A stretch of DNA of 64,000 bases from Alphaproteobacteria bacterium (GTDB lineage: Bacteria > Pseudomonadota > Alphaproteobacteria > Sphingomonadales > Sphingomonadaceae): the NCBI GenBank assembly GCA_005883305.1, contig VBAC01000002.1, positions 242,527-306,526 of the forward strand, given 5' to 3'. Shown piece after piece: positions 1 to 8,598 of the stretch. Made by a program: the position numbers and the translations under genes. Below the pieces are notes generated by a model, which saw only the letters and a list, made by a program, of their open reading frames with translations, made no database searches and was not told where the DNA came from. Positions within the stretch are counted from its first letter, which is position 1; the number at the start of each line of letters is the position of its first letter.

Positions 1-1796
1 GCGACGATCTCCTGCGGCCCCAATTCCTGGAAGCCGAAGCCGCGCACCGATCCCCCGCCACCCGAATAGAGCCTGCGCGACGGCGCAAGCTCGTCGCGCG
101 GAAGGCCGAAGATCGATCCGAACCGCGCCCGTCCCGCAAGGACGAAGCTCTCGCCCACGGGATAATAGACGCTGCCTTCGACGAGGTTGCGGATGTAATA
201 ATCGGTGCCGTTGCCGAGCGACCCTTCCGGGTTGATCCGCGCGAGCAGCCGGAAGCCGCGGGTCGGATCGAGCAGGCTGTTCGAGCGGTCGTAGCCGATC
301 TGCCCGATCAGCCCGCCGATGAAATAGGCGTCGGAAAGCGAAACGTGCGCCCGGTCGACCCGGTTCTCGTTGGTGGCGAGGATCTCGGCGCCATAGGCGT
401 AGGTCCAGCGCTTCTGCCAGATCGGCGTCGATTCGCGGCTGATCAGGCCGTAGAGGCGGGTCGTGTAGCCCTCGAACGCCGGATAATCGCGCCGCCCGGT
501 CTCGAACTGAAGCAGAAGGGCGCGGTCGCGCTTGCCCCAATTGTTGCGGCGGAAGCGGACGTTGAGATCCTGTTCCTGAGTGCCGGCGACCGCGGCGATG
601 CGCAGCGAACCTTCGGGCCGAAGCAGGTTGCGATGCTCCCACGCCACCTCGACCCGGGCTCCTTCGCCGGTGCTGTAGCCGGCGGTGGCGTCGATCGTCC
701 GCGGCGGGCCGGCCTCCTGGCGAACCAGCACGTTGACATATTGGGTGCCGTCCTCGGCCGTCTCGCCGGTCAGCACCGGCTCGGCGGAAACGGTCCGGAA
801 CAGCCGGGTCGAGACCATCGCCTCGCGAAGGTCGTCGACCTTGCGCCGGTCGTAGAGATCGCCGCGCCGGAAGCGGGCGAGAACGCCGACATGGCGCGCG
901 TCGAACGCCAGATCGCCCTCGGTGGTGAAGCCGGCGAAGCGCGCGCGCGGCCCCGGATCGAGCGGGAGCGTGTAGTCGCCCACATGGGTCTGCGGATCGA
1001 GCAGGATGTCGCGAAGGCCGAGCTCGGGGAAGGGATAGCCTTCCTGAGGCAGGCGAAGCATCACATTCGCTTCCGCCGCCTCGACATCGAGGGCGCGGAT
1101 CGGATGGCCGGTGCTGAGCCGGAGGAAGTCGCGCGCCATGCCGGGCGGGACGGTGTCCGGCCCCGTGACCGCGATGGCGCCGAGCGTGTAGCGCGCGCCG
1201 GCGGCGACGGTGATGGTCACGGTCAGGCGGCCGGGCTGGTCCGCCGCCTGCTCGATCGCCGAGGTCGCGACCGCGTCGTAATAGCCCTCGGAGCGCAGCA
1301 GGCGGACGGCGAGCGCCTCGTCCTCGCGCGCGCGCGCCGCGACCATCGCCCCGTTCACCGCCTCGCCCTCGGCGTCCTCGAGCGCCGAAAGATCGCGGAA
1401 GCGGCCCTCCAGCCCGGTATCGGCCATCCCCTCGACGACGAGGGCGTAACGGACCGGAGGCGGCTGGTCGTCGTCTCCCTGCGCCGCCTCGGCCGCCGGG
1501 GCGGGCTGCACGTCGAAGCCGGAAATCGGCGGCAGCGGCTCGCTGAGGGCCGGGTCGCCCAGCGGGGTGTCCTCGACCGGTCCGGGCACCGGCGGGAACG
1601 GAGAAGCGTTGGGATCGATCGGCTCGAGCGGGGCGTTCAACGCCGGATCGAGCGGCGGCAGCGCCTCTTCGAACTGGGAATCCGGGACGATCGGCCGATC
1701 GTCCGGCGGCGGCGGGGGCGCTGTTTGGGCGTGCGCGAAAGCGGGCGCCGCGAGGGCGCCGGCCAAGGCCGCAACCAGGAGTCGTGCTTCCTTCAA
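1..1796 (-). CDS. tamA: TamA/Omp85-family outer-membrane assembly protein, N-terminal part (3' end beyond the window edge)
   Basis: The minus strand is open from 1796 to the left edge, about 598 codons. It begins with a signal-peptide-like stretch (LLVAALAGALAAP, then AFAHAQ), followed by a Pro/Asp-rich linker. POTRA-like segments come next, then an Omp85 beta-barrel with many aromatic strand ends and the conserved lid motif SVRGFGF close to the window edge. The family inserts beta-barrel or autotransporter proteins into the outer membrane, usually with TamB encoded just downstream; that position is outside this window. I chose a TTG start at 1796 because a GGGCGGGG purine run precedes it and it gives an intact signal peptide. 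BamA is less likely because the POTRA region is too short for five domains. The C-terminus is missing only because the window ends. Confidence 0.85.
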   Translation of the reverse strand, partial: MKEARLLVAALAGALAAPAFAHAQTAPPPPPDDRPIVPDSQFEEALPPLDPALNAPLEPIDPNASPFPPVPGPVEDTPLGDPALSEPLPPISGFDVQPAPAAEAAQGDDDQPPPVRYALVVEGMADTGLEGRFRDLSALEDAEGEAVNGAMVAARAREDEALAVRLLRSEGYYDAVATSAIEQAADQPGRLTVTITVAAGARYTLGAIAVTGPDTVPPGMARDFLRLSTGHPIRALDVEAAEANVMLRLPQEGYPFPELGLRDILLDPQTHVGDYTLPLDPGPRARFAGFTTEGDLAFDARHVGVLARFRRGDLYDRRKVDDLREAMVSTRLFRTVSAEPVLTGETAEDGTQYVNVLVRQEAGPPRTIDATAGYSTGEGARVEVAWEHRNLLRPEGSLRIAAVAGTQEQDLNVRFRRNNWGKRDRALLLQFETGRRDYPAFEGYTTRLYGLISRESTPIWQKRWTYAYGAEILATNENRVDRAHVSLSDAYFIGGLIGQIGYDRSNSLLDPTRGFRLLARINPEGSLGNGTDYYIRNLVEGSVYYPVGESFVLAGRARFGSIFGLPRDELAPSRRLYSGGGGSVRGFGFQELGPQEIV

Positions 1797-1895
1797 ACAG
1801 CCCCGCCCACTCTCACAAAGGGCAACAACCCGTTTCGAACGTGCAACGAGCGCGAAAGTTCAACGCGTTGAAAAACTTGGCCGGGGAGCCGGGGC

Positions 1896-2465
1896 CTAAT
1901 TGGCTGGAGCCGCATCTGTCGGGGGCGTGGTGGGGACCGGCGGCGGCAGCCCGGGATTGAGCTCGCGCACATGCAGCAGGAAGGAGCGCGGCCGCTTCAT
2001 CAGCCGCTCGGTCCGCTCGACCCTGAGGCCCACGGCCTCGGCGAGCTCGGCGACGAAGTGGACGCAATTGCGGTGGTTGAGGTTGTAGGAGGGCTGCGGC
2101 GCGTCGCGCCAGCGCTCGATCACGGCCATCAGCGCGGCGTAGCGCTCGTCGGAGAGCGTGAGCGCGAACTGGCGGTCGCTCCGCGCGATCTGCCGCTCGC
2201 CCTCAACGACCACTTCGCCCGGGACCGAGCCGAACAGCAGGGCCGGAGTCACCGCCTTGGCGGTGAAGCCGTAGCTCGTGTCGACCGCTTCCCCGGTCGC
2301 GTCGACGGTGCCGCGAAGGGCGACGAAAGCGTGCGGGAAATTGTTGCCGCCGAGCTCGCGCGAATAGAAGGCGATCTCGACGGCCGCGGCGGCGGGCGCG
2401 TGGAAAACGAATAGCGTAAGCGCGAGCAGCCACAGGCGAAACCAGGCCGGTCTTGGCATCACCAT
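1896..2465 (-). CDS. Secreted hypothetical protein with permuted-papain-like His/Cys pattern
   Basis: This is a 189-residue protein. ATG at 2465 (or 2459) gives a clean signal peptide ending near APAAAA. The mature part carries an early His in a strand (NFPHAFVAL) and a later NCVHFV motif at the start of a helix. A His before a Cys in an N-C-x-H-F context is the order seen in permuted papain folds (LRAT, PPPDE and YiiX-like hydrolases). The C-terminus is Pro-rich. It lies 99 bp downstream of the tamA start, on the same strand, and is divergent from the metallophosphatase. A secreted hydrolase or amidase is inferred from the pattern only; substrate unknown. A longer frame to 2588 exists, but its extra 41 residues do not look like a natural N-terminus. 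Confidence 0.6.
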   Translation of the reverse strand: MVMPRPAWFRLWLLALTLFVFHAPAAAAVEIAFYSRELGGNNFPHAFVALRGTVDATGEAVDTSYGFTAKAVTPALLFGSVPGEVVVEGERQIARSDRQFALTLSDERYAALMAVIERWRDAPQPSYNLNHRNCVHFVAELAEAVGLRVERTERLMKRPRSFLLHVRELNPGLPPPVPTTPPTDAAPAN

Positions 2466-2763
2466 TGATGTCGGGATTTGGAGCGCCGGCCCAGCGCCTC
2501 GATCCGGCGGCGCTTGACCGCCCCCGCAGCTTCCAATGCAGCGAAAGCGATAAACGGAACGGCACAAATACAAGCCGCCCACAACCATTCTTCAGTCAAC
2601 GATCAATCCATCCGATTCTTAGAGTTTCCAGCCGGATAGTCGGCTCGCGCCGGTCGATCAACCCATCCGTCCCGACTCCATCGAGAAGGCCAGCGGATTG
2701 AAGTCGCACGCGCCGCCCCCTATGTGCCCGTCCCCGCCTGAACCATTGAGACGCTCGAGGAAA

Positions 2764-3522
2764 ATGCCGGTTCGGACCCTCCTCAATCTCGTATCGCGCG
2801 CCAAGCCGGCGCCGCTTTCGATTCCGCCCGACCGGCGAATCTACGCCATCGGCGACATTCACGGCCGGCTCGACCTGCTCGATCGGCTGCTGGCGATGAT
2901 CGACGAAGACGACTCGCGGCGACGCCGCGTCCAGACCGAGCTTATCTTCCTGGGCGATCTGGTCGACCGCGGCCCGCAGTCGAGCGGCGTGGTCGAGCGG
3001 CTGATGGCTGTCGCACGCCAGCGTGCGACGCGCTTTCTGATGGGTAATCACGAAGAGGTCTTTTTGCGGGCGCTGGAGGGTGATCTGAAAGCATTGCGTT
3101 TCCTCATCCGGATCGGGGGGCGCGAAACCTTGCTCAGCTACGGGATTTCCGAAGAGGATTACCGGAACCTCGATTACGATGAACTGATGGCCGCCTTCCG
3201 TGCAGCCGTTCCCCGCGCGCACATCGCGTTCCTGGCCGGTTTCGAGCATTGGATCGAGGCCGGCGATTATCTTTTCGTGCATGCCGGCATCAGGCCCGGC
3301 GTCGCGCTCGAGGCGCAGAAGCCGGCCGATTTGCGGTGGATCCGTGACGACTTCCTGCGTTGCCGAACCAGCTTCGGAAAAATCGTGGTCCACGGCCACA
3401 GCATCACGGACGAAATCGACGAACGCGGCAACCGCATCGGCATCGACACCGGCGCCTTCGCCTCCGGCAAGCTCACGGCGATCGGCCTTGAGGGCGACGA
3501 GCGCTGGTACCTGTCGACCTGA
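2764..3522 (+). CDS. Serine/threonine-type metallophosphoesterase
   Basis: The 252-residue protein has the PPP-family metal motifs in order: GDIHG (Asp31, His33), GDLVDRG, GNHEE (Asn95-Glu97), VHAG and a late VHGHS. This matches the bacterial PrpA/lambda-phosphatase group, which are dimetal enzymes that remove phosphate from phosphoproteins or nucleotides in the cytoplasm. The start at 2764 is preceded by CGAGGAAA. A frame extending to a TTG at 2698 lacks this ribosome site and adds a Pro-rich leader unlike the family. The gene abuts the convergent M48 protease without any spacer. No signal peptide is visible. The physiological substrate cannot be read from the sequence. Confidence 0.88.
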   Translation: MPVRTLLNLVSRAKPAPLSIPPDRRIYAIGDIHGRLDLLDRLLAMIDEDDSRRRRVQTELIFLGDLVDRGPQSSGVVERLMAVARQRATRFLMGNHEEVFLRALEGDLKALRFLIRIGGRETLLSYGISEEDYRNLDYDELMAAFRAAVPRAHIAFLAGFEHWIEAGDYLFVHAGIRPGVALEAQKPADLRWIRDDFLRCRTSFGKIVVHGHSITDEIDERGNRIGIDTGAFASGKLTAIGLEGDERWYLST

Positions 3523-4515
3523 TCACTCCGCCGGCGCAGAGAGCGGCGGCACCGGTATCCGCCCCTGCGCGCGGGCGGCCCGGATCGCGGCTATCTCGGC
3601 CTGGATCATAGAGATTCTGCGCTGCCAGTTGGGATGGGTCGGGCTGCCCAGAAAGTTGAGGCCCCTGCGGCCGAATCGCTCCCAGAAACGCACGGCCGCC
3701 TCCGGATCGTAGCCGGCGCGGTCGAGGAGATAGACGCTGAACCGGTCGGCCTCCGCCTCGGTCTCCCGGATTCGCGTCGCATTGCTGCCGAAATTGGCGA
3801 AGAAGCCGCGCGAGACGTGCGCCCGATCGAGCCGCACGCGATGGCCGAGGACATTGTGCGCGAATTCGTGCGCGATCACTGCCGCCAATTCGTCGTCGTC
3901 GGCGACATAGTCGGCGATCGCCGTCGTGATCTGCACGTAGCGGCCGTCGGCCTGGGCGTTCAGCCGGCGCGAGGGGATCAGCTGGAAGCGGGTCGCGCAT
4001 CCGGCGGCGCTGCCGATGTGGAGGGACAGGGACGCGCCCGCCCGTCTCACCTGCATATCGGCCGATCCATCGGCGAACGCGGCCTCCAGGATATCGAGAA
4101 TCTCGGCCATGCGGTCGAACGTCCTGCTTCTCGCCGGGCCGGCGCCGGCAAGGCTTCGGCCGTCTATGCCGAGCAGGACGTCGTCGAGCCGCAGGCCGCC
4201 TTGCTCCGCGGGGGAGTCCGGGACCAGCGCGAGCACTCCGGGACCGGCGTCCAGCCCGAAGGCGGCGATCGCCGCGGCGCGGAAATCCGGCCCGTATTGG
4301 CTGAGGTCGTGCACGGCGAAGCCCGGCAGGTTCATCCGTTGCCGGCAGAGGTCGAGATTGGCGACCGCGAGGCGATGCCCGATCGTCGCCACCCTCTGGT
4401 CCAGAGCGCGCATCGCGACCAGCGATTGCTCGGTGGCGGCCTGTCCTCTCGCCGCGCCGTGCGGGATCGATCCCGCGGCCAGGGCGCCGATCAATCCAAC
4501 GAGCAGCTTGCGCAT
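3523..4515 (-). CDS. M48-family zinc metalloprotease with PDZ domain
   Basis: The 330-residue protein starts with a signal-like segment (RKLLVGLIGALAAG). A PDZ-like domain follows (GPGVLALVPDSPAEQGGL, then DDVLLGIDG), and then the catalytic zinc motif HEFAH (His216, Glu217, His220) with the third ligand Glu253 in EAEAD. Members act in the periplasm or at the membrane in envelope quality control, like BepA/LoiP; the PDZ part would bind substrate ends. ATG at 4515 is preceded by AGAGGA, which decides the start; an upstream frame to 4623 adds residues without hydrophobic character. It is divergent from the small peptide gene at 4747, so both promoters must lie in the 231 bp between them. Confidence 0.85.
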   Translation of the reverse strand: MRKLLVGLIGALAAGSIPHGAARGQAATEQSLVAMRALDQRVATIGHRLAVANLDLCRQRMNLPGFAVHDLSQYGPDFRAAAIAAFGLDAGPGVLALVPDSPAEQGGLRLDDVLLGIDGRSLAGAGPARSRTFDRMAEILDILEAAFADGSADMQVRRAGASLSLHIGSAAGCATRFQLIPSRRLNAQADGRYVQITTAIADYVADDDELAAVIAHEFAHNVLGHRVRLDRAHVSRGFFANFGSNATRIRETEAEADRFSVYLLDRAGYDPEAAVRFWERFGRRGLNFLGSPTHPNWQRRISMIQAEIAAIRAARAQGRIPVPPLSAPAE

Positions 4516-4746
4516 CGATCCTCTCTTCGCATCGGCGCGGAATCGGCGCCGGTAACCGGCTGGTAACCGCCAACCGGCATGAAGTTCAAACCCGGCCGTT
4601 TGAATTGCGGAATCGTCCTGCAACAGTCATAGGGGCAAATGGGCAACAGTCACTCGCGAGGCGCAAAACCGGCGGCAAATTTGGGGTTGTCAACATTGTA
4701 TCACTGTGGCACTGCCAAGGCCGAACAGCTCAACAGGGAGTTCAAG

Positions 4747-4980
4747 ATGAGTTTCAAGAAGGCAACCGTGGCTGCGGCGCTCGCGGTCTCCATGGCAAGC
4801 ACGCCCGTCCTTGCGCAGTCGGCGGCCCCGCTGTCCGTCTCCGCGCGCACTGGCGCCACCACCGCCGACTCGAACGATATTCGCGGCGGTTTCATCATTC
4901 CGGTGATCGCGGTCATTGCGGTCATCCTCGGCCTTCTCGCGCTGACCGGCGGCAACGGCGACGGCCCGCACAGCCCCTGA
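4747..4980 (+). CDS. Small membrane-anchored peptide of the GGxGPxSP type (copy 1)
   Basis: This 77-residue protein has a cleavable signal (VAAALAVSMAS, then PVLAQ), a short polar segment beginning AAPLSVS, one hydrophobic helix of about 20 residues (IIPVIAVIAVILGLLAL) and the C-terminus GGNGDGPHSP. It has no recognised domain. A paralogue with the same layout lies at 59911-60156 on the minus strand. It is the first gene before the polysaccharide cluster and is followed by a strong intrinsic terminator, so it is probably transcribed alone. The start ATG has CAGGGAG upstream. Function unknown; an envelope role is inferred from signal plus helix only. Confidence 0.75.
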   Translation: MSFKKATVAAALAVSMASTPVLAQSAAPLSVSARTGATTADSNDIRGGFIIPVIAVIAVILGLLALTGGNGDGPHSP

Positions 4981-4997
4981 TTCGGTTCGCGAATTTG

Positions 4998-5029
4998 AAA
5001 AATAGCGGCTTTCGGGCCGCTATTTTTTT
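4998..5029 (+). terminator. Intrinsic terminator after the small peptide gene
   Basis: The arms AAATAGCGGC and GCCGCTATTT pair perfectly around a TTTCGG loop (5010-5015) and run into seven T residues (5023-5029). This is a textbook rho-independent terminator that separates the small peptide gene from the dehydrogenase gene starting at 5087. Confidence 0.93.
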
Positions 5030-5086
5030 GCCTTCGGAAGATGCCGCGCTAACCGCGGCTTTACGCGTGTGCGCCTATGGGGCGGC

Positions 5087-6367
5087 ATGGATTTCCCGGA
5101 AACGCCCCGAATCGTCGTAATCGGCCTCGGCTATGTCGGCCTGCCGCTGGCGGTCGCTCTGGCCGAGCATTTCCCGACGATCGGGCTGGACATCGATCCG
5201 CAGCGAGTCGCCGAGCTCAAGCGCGGCTACGATCGCACGCTCGAGCTGTCGACCGACCGCCTTCAGGCCTCGCGCATGAGCGTGACGGACCAGCCCGACG
5301 AGGCGCGGGGCGCGGACGTCTATCTTGTCACCGCCCCAACCCCGGTAGACCACGCCAACCGGCCCGACCTGGCGCCGCTGCTCGCCGCGACCGAATCGGT
5401 AGCACGCCTGATCGAGCCTGGCCGCCCCGCGATCGTCATCTACGAAAGCACCGTCTATCCCGGAGTTACGGAGGACCTCTGCGGCCCGCTGATCGAGCGC
5501 ACCTCCGGGCTGAAGCGGGGAACCGACTTCTTCCTCGCTTATTCCCCCGAACGGGTGAATCCGGGCGACCGCGAGCATACGGTGGAGCGGATCATCAAGG
5601 TCGTCGCGGGCGAGAGCGAGGAAGTGACCGACCGCGTGGCCGCCATCTACGATCGGGTGACCTCGGCCGGCACCTTCCGCGCCAAGTCGATCATGACGGC
5701 CGAGGCCGCGAAGGTCATCGAGAACGCCCAGCGCGACATCAACATCGCCTTCATGAATGAAATCACCCAGATTTTCGCCAAGCTCGGCCTGTCGGTACTC
5801 GATGTGCTGGACGCAGCCGGGACGAAGTGGAACTTCCTGCGTTTCCAGCCCGGCCTGGTCGGGGGCCACTGCATCGGAGTCGACCCCTATTATCTCAGCC
5901 ACTGCGCCCAAAGCCTGGGACATTTGCCGCGCGTGATCCTCGCCGGCCGCGCGATCAACGATGGCATGGGCGGTTGGATCGCCGATCAGATCCACAGCCG
6001 CCGGAACAGCCGGCCCGGCGACATTCTCGTCCTCGGCCTTTCCTTCAAACCCGACGTTCCGGACCTGCGGAATTCCAAAGTCGTCGATGTCGTGCGGCGG
6101 CTGGAATGGCTCGGCCACCAGGTGACCATCCACGATCCGCTGGCTTCCGATGATCTTGCCCGCCATGAATACGGCCTTGCGATCGACCCGGACGCACTTT
6201 CGCGTCGGTATGACGTCGTCGTCGCCGCAGTGGCGCATCGCAGCTATCGTGAAATGACCGCGCAGGAGGCAGCGGCGCTCGCCCGCCCCGGAGGGCTGAT
6301 TGCCGATCTCCACGGCATCTGGCCCGATGACGCCTTCCCGGGGGGCATGGACAGATGGAAGCTGTAA
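5087..6367 (+). CDS. tviB: TviB/WbpO-type UDP-N-acetylhexosamine 6-dehydrogenase
   Basis: The 426-residue protein oxidises the C6 hydroxyl of a UDP-HexNAc to the uronic acid with two NAD+. It shows the N-terminal Rossmann motif GLGYVG (residues 13-18), the central helical domain, the catalytic-cysteine motif GGHCIGVDPYY (Cys262), and the C-terminal UDP-binding domain with GLSFKPDVPDLRNSK. The short form without extra insertions and the STVYPGVTE segment fit the TviB/WbpO/WbpA group better than Ugd (UDP-glucose). The start at 5087 matches family length; the six-codon extension to 5069 has no ribosome site. It heads the plus-strand sugar genes. Whether GlcNAc or GalNAc is preferred cannot be read here. 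Confidence 0.9.
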   Translation: MDFPETPRIVVIGLGYVGLPLAVALAEHFPTIGLDIDPQRVAELKRGYDRTLELSTDRLQASRMSVTDQPDEARGADVYLVTAPTPVDHANRPDLAPLLAATESVARLIEPGRPAIVIYESTVYPGVTEDLCGPLIERTSGLKRGTDFFLAYSPERVNPGDREHTVERIIKVVAGESEEVTDRVAAIYDRVTSAGTFRAKSIMTAEAAKVIENAQRDINIAFMNEITQIFAKLGLSVLDVLDAAGTKWNFLRFQPGLVGGHCIGVDPYYLSHCAQSLGHLPRVILAGRAINDGMGGWIADQIHSRRNSRPGDILVLGLSFKPDVPDLRNSKVVDVVRRLEWLGHQVTIHDPLASDDLARHEYGLAIDPDALSRRYDVVVAAVAHRSYREMTAQEAAALARPGGLIADLHGIWPDDAFPGGMDRWKL

Positions 6368-6396
6368 GCGCCACGGCGAACGTCTAAGGACACGCC

Positions 6397-7404
6397 ATGA
6401 GCATTCTCGTAACCGGCGCCGCCGGATTCATCGGTTATCATGTGTCGCGCGCTCTGCTCGAACGCGGCGAGGCAGTGGTCGGTATTGACGATCTCAACGC
6501 CTATTACGATCCGCGTCTGAAGCTTGACCGTCTCGCCGAGCTGGACGGGCTCGAAACGGGGCGTTTTCGCTTCGAGAAGCTCGACTTTTCGAACGCGGAG
6601 GCGCTCGATTCAGCGTTGCGTGGCGCCGAATTCGACCGGATCGTCCATCTCGGAGCCCAGGCCGGAGTGCGCTATTCTCTGGAGAATCCCCGCGCTTACG
6701 TGTCGGCCAACCTGATGGGCCACCTCAATCTGCTCGAGGTCGGCCGGGCGCGCCGGGTCGCCAGCTTCGTCTACGCTTCCTCGTCTTCGGTGTATGGCGG
6801 CAATTCCAGCCTGCCCTTCCGGGTCGAGGACCGGGTCGACCGACCGGTCTCCCTCTATGCCGCGACGAAGCGGGCGGACGAGCTGATGAGCGAAGCCTAT
6901 GCCCATCTTTACCGAATTCCGATGACCGGCCTTCGCTTCTTCACGGTCTACGGGCCGTGGGGGCGACCGGACATGGCGGTGTGGGACTTCACCCGAAAGA
7001 TCATGGCCGGGCAGCCGATCGAGGTCTTCAACCAAGGCCGGATGCGACGCGACTTCACCTATATCGAGGACGTTGTCAGTGGCGTTCTGGCTGCACTCGA
7101 TCGTCCGCCGGCCGACGACCGCCTGCCTAAGGCGGGGGGCAGCGAAGCGCCCCACCGGATCTATAATCTCGGCAACAACCGTTCCGAGGAACTGATGAAG
7201 GTGATCGCGCTGATCGAGCGGAGCTGCGCCCGCGAAGCGGAGATGCGACTGGAGCCGCTGCAGGCGGGCGACGTGCCCGAAACCTATGCGGACATCGATG
7301 CGGCCCAGCGCGATCTCGGCTTCACCCCGGCGACCTCGGTCGAAGTCGGCATACCCAAATTTGTCGATTGGTATCGCGAATACGAGCAGCGGCGCGCCGG
7401 TTGA
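6397..7404 (+). CDS. NAD-dependent UDP-glucuronate/UDP-HexNAcA 4-epimerase-like SDR
   Basis: The 335-residue extended SDR has TGAAGFIG at residues 6-13, the active-site pair Tyr154/Lys158 in YAATK, an SSSSVYGGN segment and the FFTVYGPWGRPDM signature typical of CapI/WcvA-like glucuronate 4-epimerases. It would interconvert C4 epimers of a UDP-uronic acid. It lies 29 bp downstream of the dehydrogenase, so the two probably work in sequence, as TviB-TviC do in Vi antigen synthesis. An 8-bp hairpin begins right after its stop codon. Action on UDP-GlcA rather than UDP-HexNAcA is possible. Confidence 0.85.
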   Translation: MSILVTGAAGFIGYHVSRALLERGEAVVGIDDLNAYYDPRLKLDRLAELDGLETGRFRFEKLDFSNAEALDSALRGAEFDRIVHLGAQAGVRYSLENPRAYVSANLMGHLNLLEVGRARRVASFVYASSSSVYGGNSSLPFRVEDRVDRPVSLYAATKRADELMSEAYAHLYRIPMTGLRFFTVYGPWGRPDMAVWDFTRKIMAGQPIEVFNQGRMRRDFTYIEDVVSGVLAALDRPPADDRLPKAGGSEAPHRIYNLGNNRSEELMKVIALIERSCAREAEMRLEPLQAGDVPETYADIDAAQRDLGFTPATSVEVGIPKFVDWYREYEQRRAG

Positions 7405-7424
7405 ACAGGCGCCGCCGCGCCTGT
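7405..7424 (+). terminator. GC-rich hairpin after the epimerase gene (weak terminator or attenuator)
   Basis: ACAGGCGC and GCGCCTGT pair perfectly around CGCC immediately after the stop codon. No T-run follows, so it may act as an RNA stabiliser or pause site instead of a full terminator. Confidence 0.35.
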
Positions 7425-7462
7425 AAGAGCGCCATTCCCTGATTGCGGCACGGGCGACAAGG

Positions 7463-7481
7463 GGCCGTGAACACGGCCTTT
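7463..7481 (+). terminator. Second hairpin in the epimerase-gmd gap
   Basis: GGCCGTG and CACGGCC (7463-7469 with 7472-7478) pair around AA and are followed by TTT then C residues. It lies about 43 bp before gmd and could attenuate read-through into gmd. The loop is very short, which lowers confidence. Confidence 0.3.
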
Positions 7482-7523
7482 CCCCGTGGAAATCTCGAGA
7501 TCGACTGGAGTTGCTGGATTCTT

Positions 7524-8597
7524 ATGACGAACGCTGCCGCTAAGACTGCTTTGATCACCGGTGTGACTGGCCAGGACGGCGCCTACCTCGCCGAGCTTTT
7601 GCTTGAAAAGGGCTATGACGTACATGGGATCAAGCGCCGGTCCTCATCGTTCAACACGGGCCGCATCGAGCATCTTTACGAAGACCCGCATGTCGAACAT
7701 GCGCGCTTCCATCTCCATTATGGCGATCTCACCGATTCCACCAACCTGATCCGGATCATGCAGGAAGTGCGTCCGACCGAGGTCTACAATCTCGCCGCGC
7801 AAAGCCATGTGATGGTGAGCTTCGAGACGCCCGAATATACTGCCAATTCGGACGCGCTTGGAACGCTTCGGCTGCTGGAGGCCATCCGAATCCTCGGAAT
7901 GGAGAAAACCTGCCGCTTCTACCAGGCCTCGACGTCGGAACTCTACGGCTTGGTCCAGGAAGTGCCGCAGCGCGAAAGCACTCCTTTCTATCCGCGATCG
8001 CCCTATGCCGCCGCGAAGCTCTATGCCTACTGGATCGTGATCAATTACCGGGAGGCCTATGGAATGCACGCCTCCAACGGGATCTTGTTCAACCATGAAA
8101 GCCCGCTGCGCGGCGAGACGTTCGTCACCCGCAAGATCACTCGCGCCGCCGCCGCCATAAGCCTGGGGCGCCAGGAAAAGCTCTACCTCGGCAATCTCGA
8201 TGCGCAGCGCGACTGGGGCCATGCGCGCGAATATGTGCGCGGCATGTGGATGATGATGCAACAAGACCAGCCCGACGATTACGTCCTCGCCACCGGGGTC
8301 ACCACCCGGGTTCGCAGCTTCGTTGAATGGGCGTTTGAGGATGTCGGCATTCCGATCGAGTGGCGCGGCGAAGGCGTCGAGGAAAAAGGCTATGACGCGC
8401 GCTCGGGGCAGTGTCGGATCGAGGTTGATCCCCGTTATTTCCGCCCGACCGAGGTGGAATTGCTGCTTGGCGATGCGAGTAAGGCTCACCAGAAACTCGG
8501 CTGGCGTCACGAGACCGACGCCCGAGACCTCGCCCGTGAAATGGTTCGCGCAGACTTGATGGTTATGCAGACCGCCGCGGTGATGAAGGAAGCCTGA
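7524..8597 (+). CDS. gmd: GDP-mannose 4,6-dehydratase
   Basis: The 357-residue protein converts GDP-D-mannose to GDP-4-keto-6-deoxy-D-mannose, the first step to GDP-L-fucose. Visible family signatures are [10 protein letters not shown] (residues 13-22), the [11 protein letters not shown] segment, HYGDLTD, the YAAAK active site (Tyr161, Lys165), NHESPLRG and KLYLGNL. Length is normal. I start at ATG 7524; the frame upstream to 7443 has no family similarity. It is followed after one base by fcl, so the two are cotranscribed. The substrate would come from the ManA route encoded at 55558. Confidence 0.96.
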   Translation: MTNAAAKTALITGVTGQDGAYLAELLLEKGYDVHGIKRRSSSFNTGRIEHLYEDPHVEHARFHLHYGDLTDSTNLIRIMQEVRPTEVYNLAAQSHVMVSFETPEYTANSDALGTLRLLEAIRILGMEKTCRFYQASTSELYGLVQEVPQRESTPFYPRSPYAAAKLYAYWIVINYREAYGMHASNGILFNHESPLRGETFVTRKITRAAAAISLGRQEKLYLGNLDAQRDWGHAREYVRGMWMMMQQDQPDDYVLATGVTTRVRSFVEWAFEDVGIPIEWRGEGVEEKGYDARSGQCRIEVDPRYFRPTEVELLLGDASKAHQKLGWRHETDARDLAREMVRADLMVMQTAAVMKEA

Positions 8598-8598
8598 G

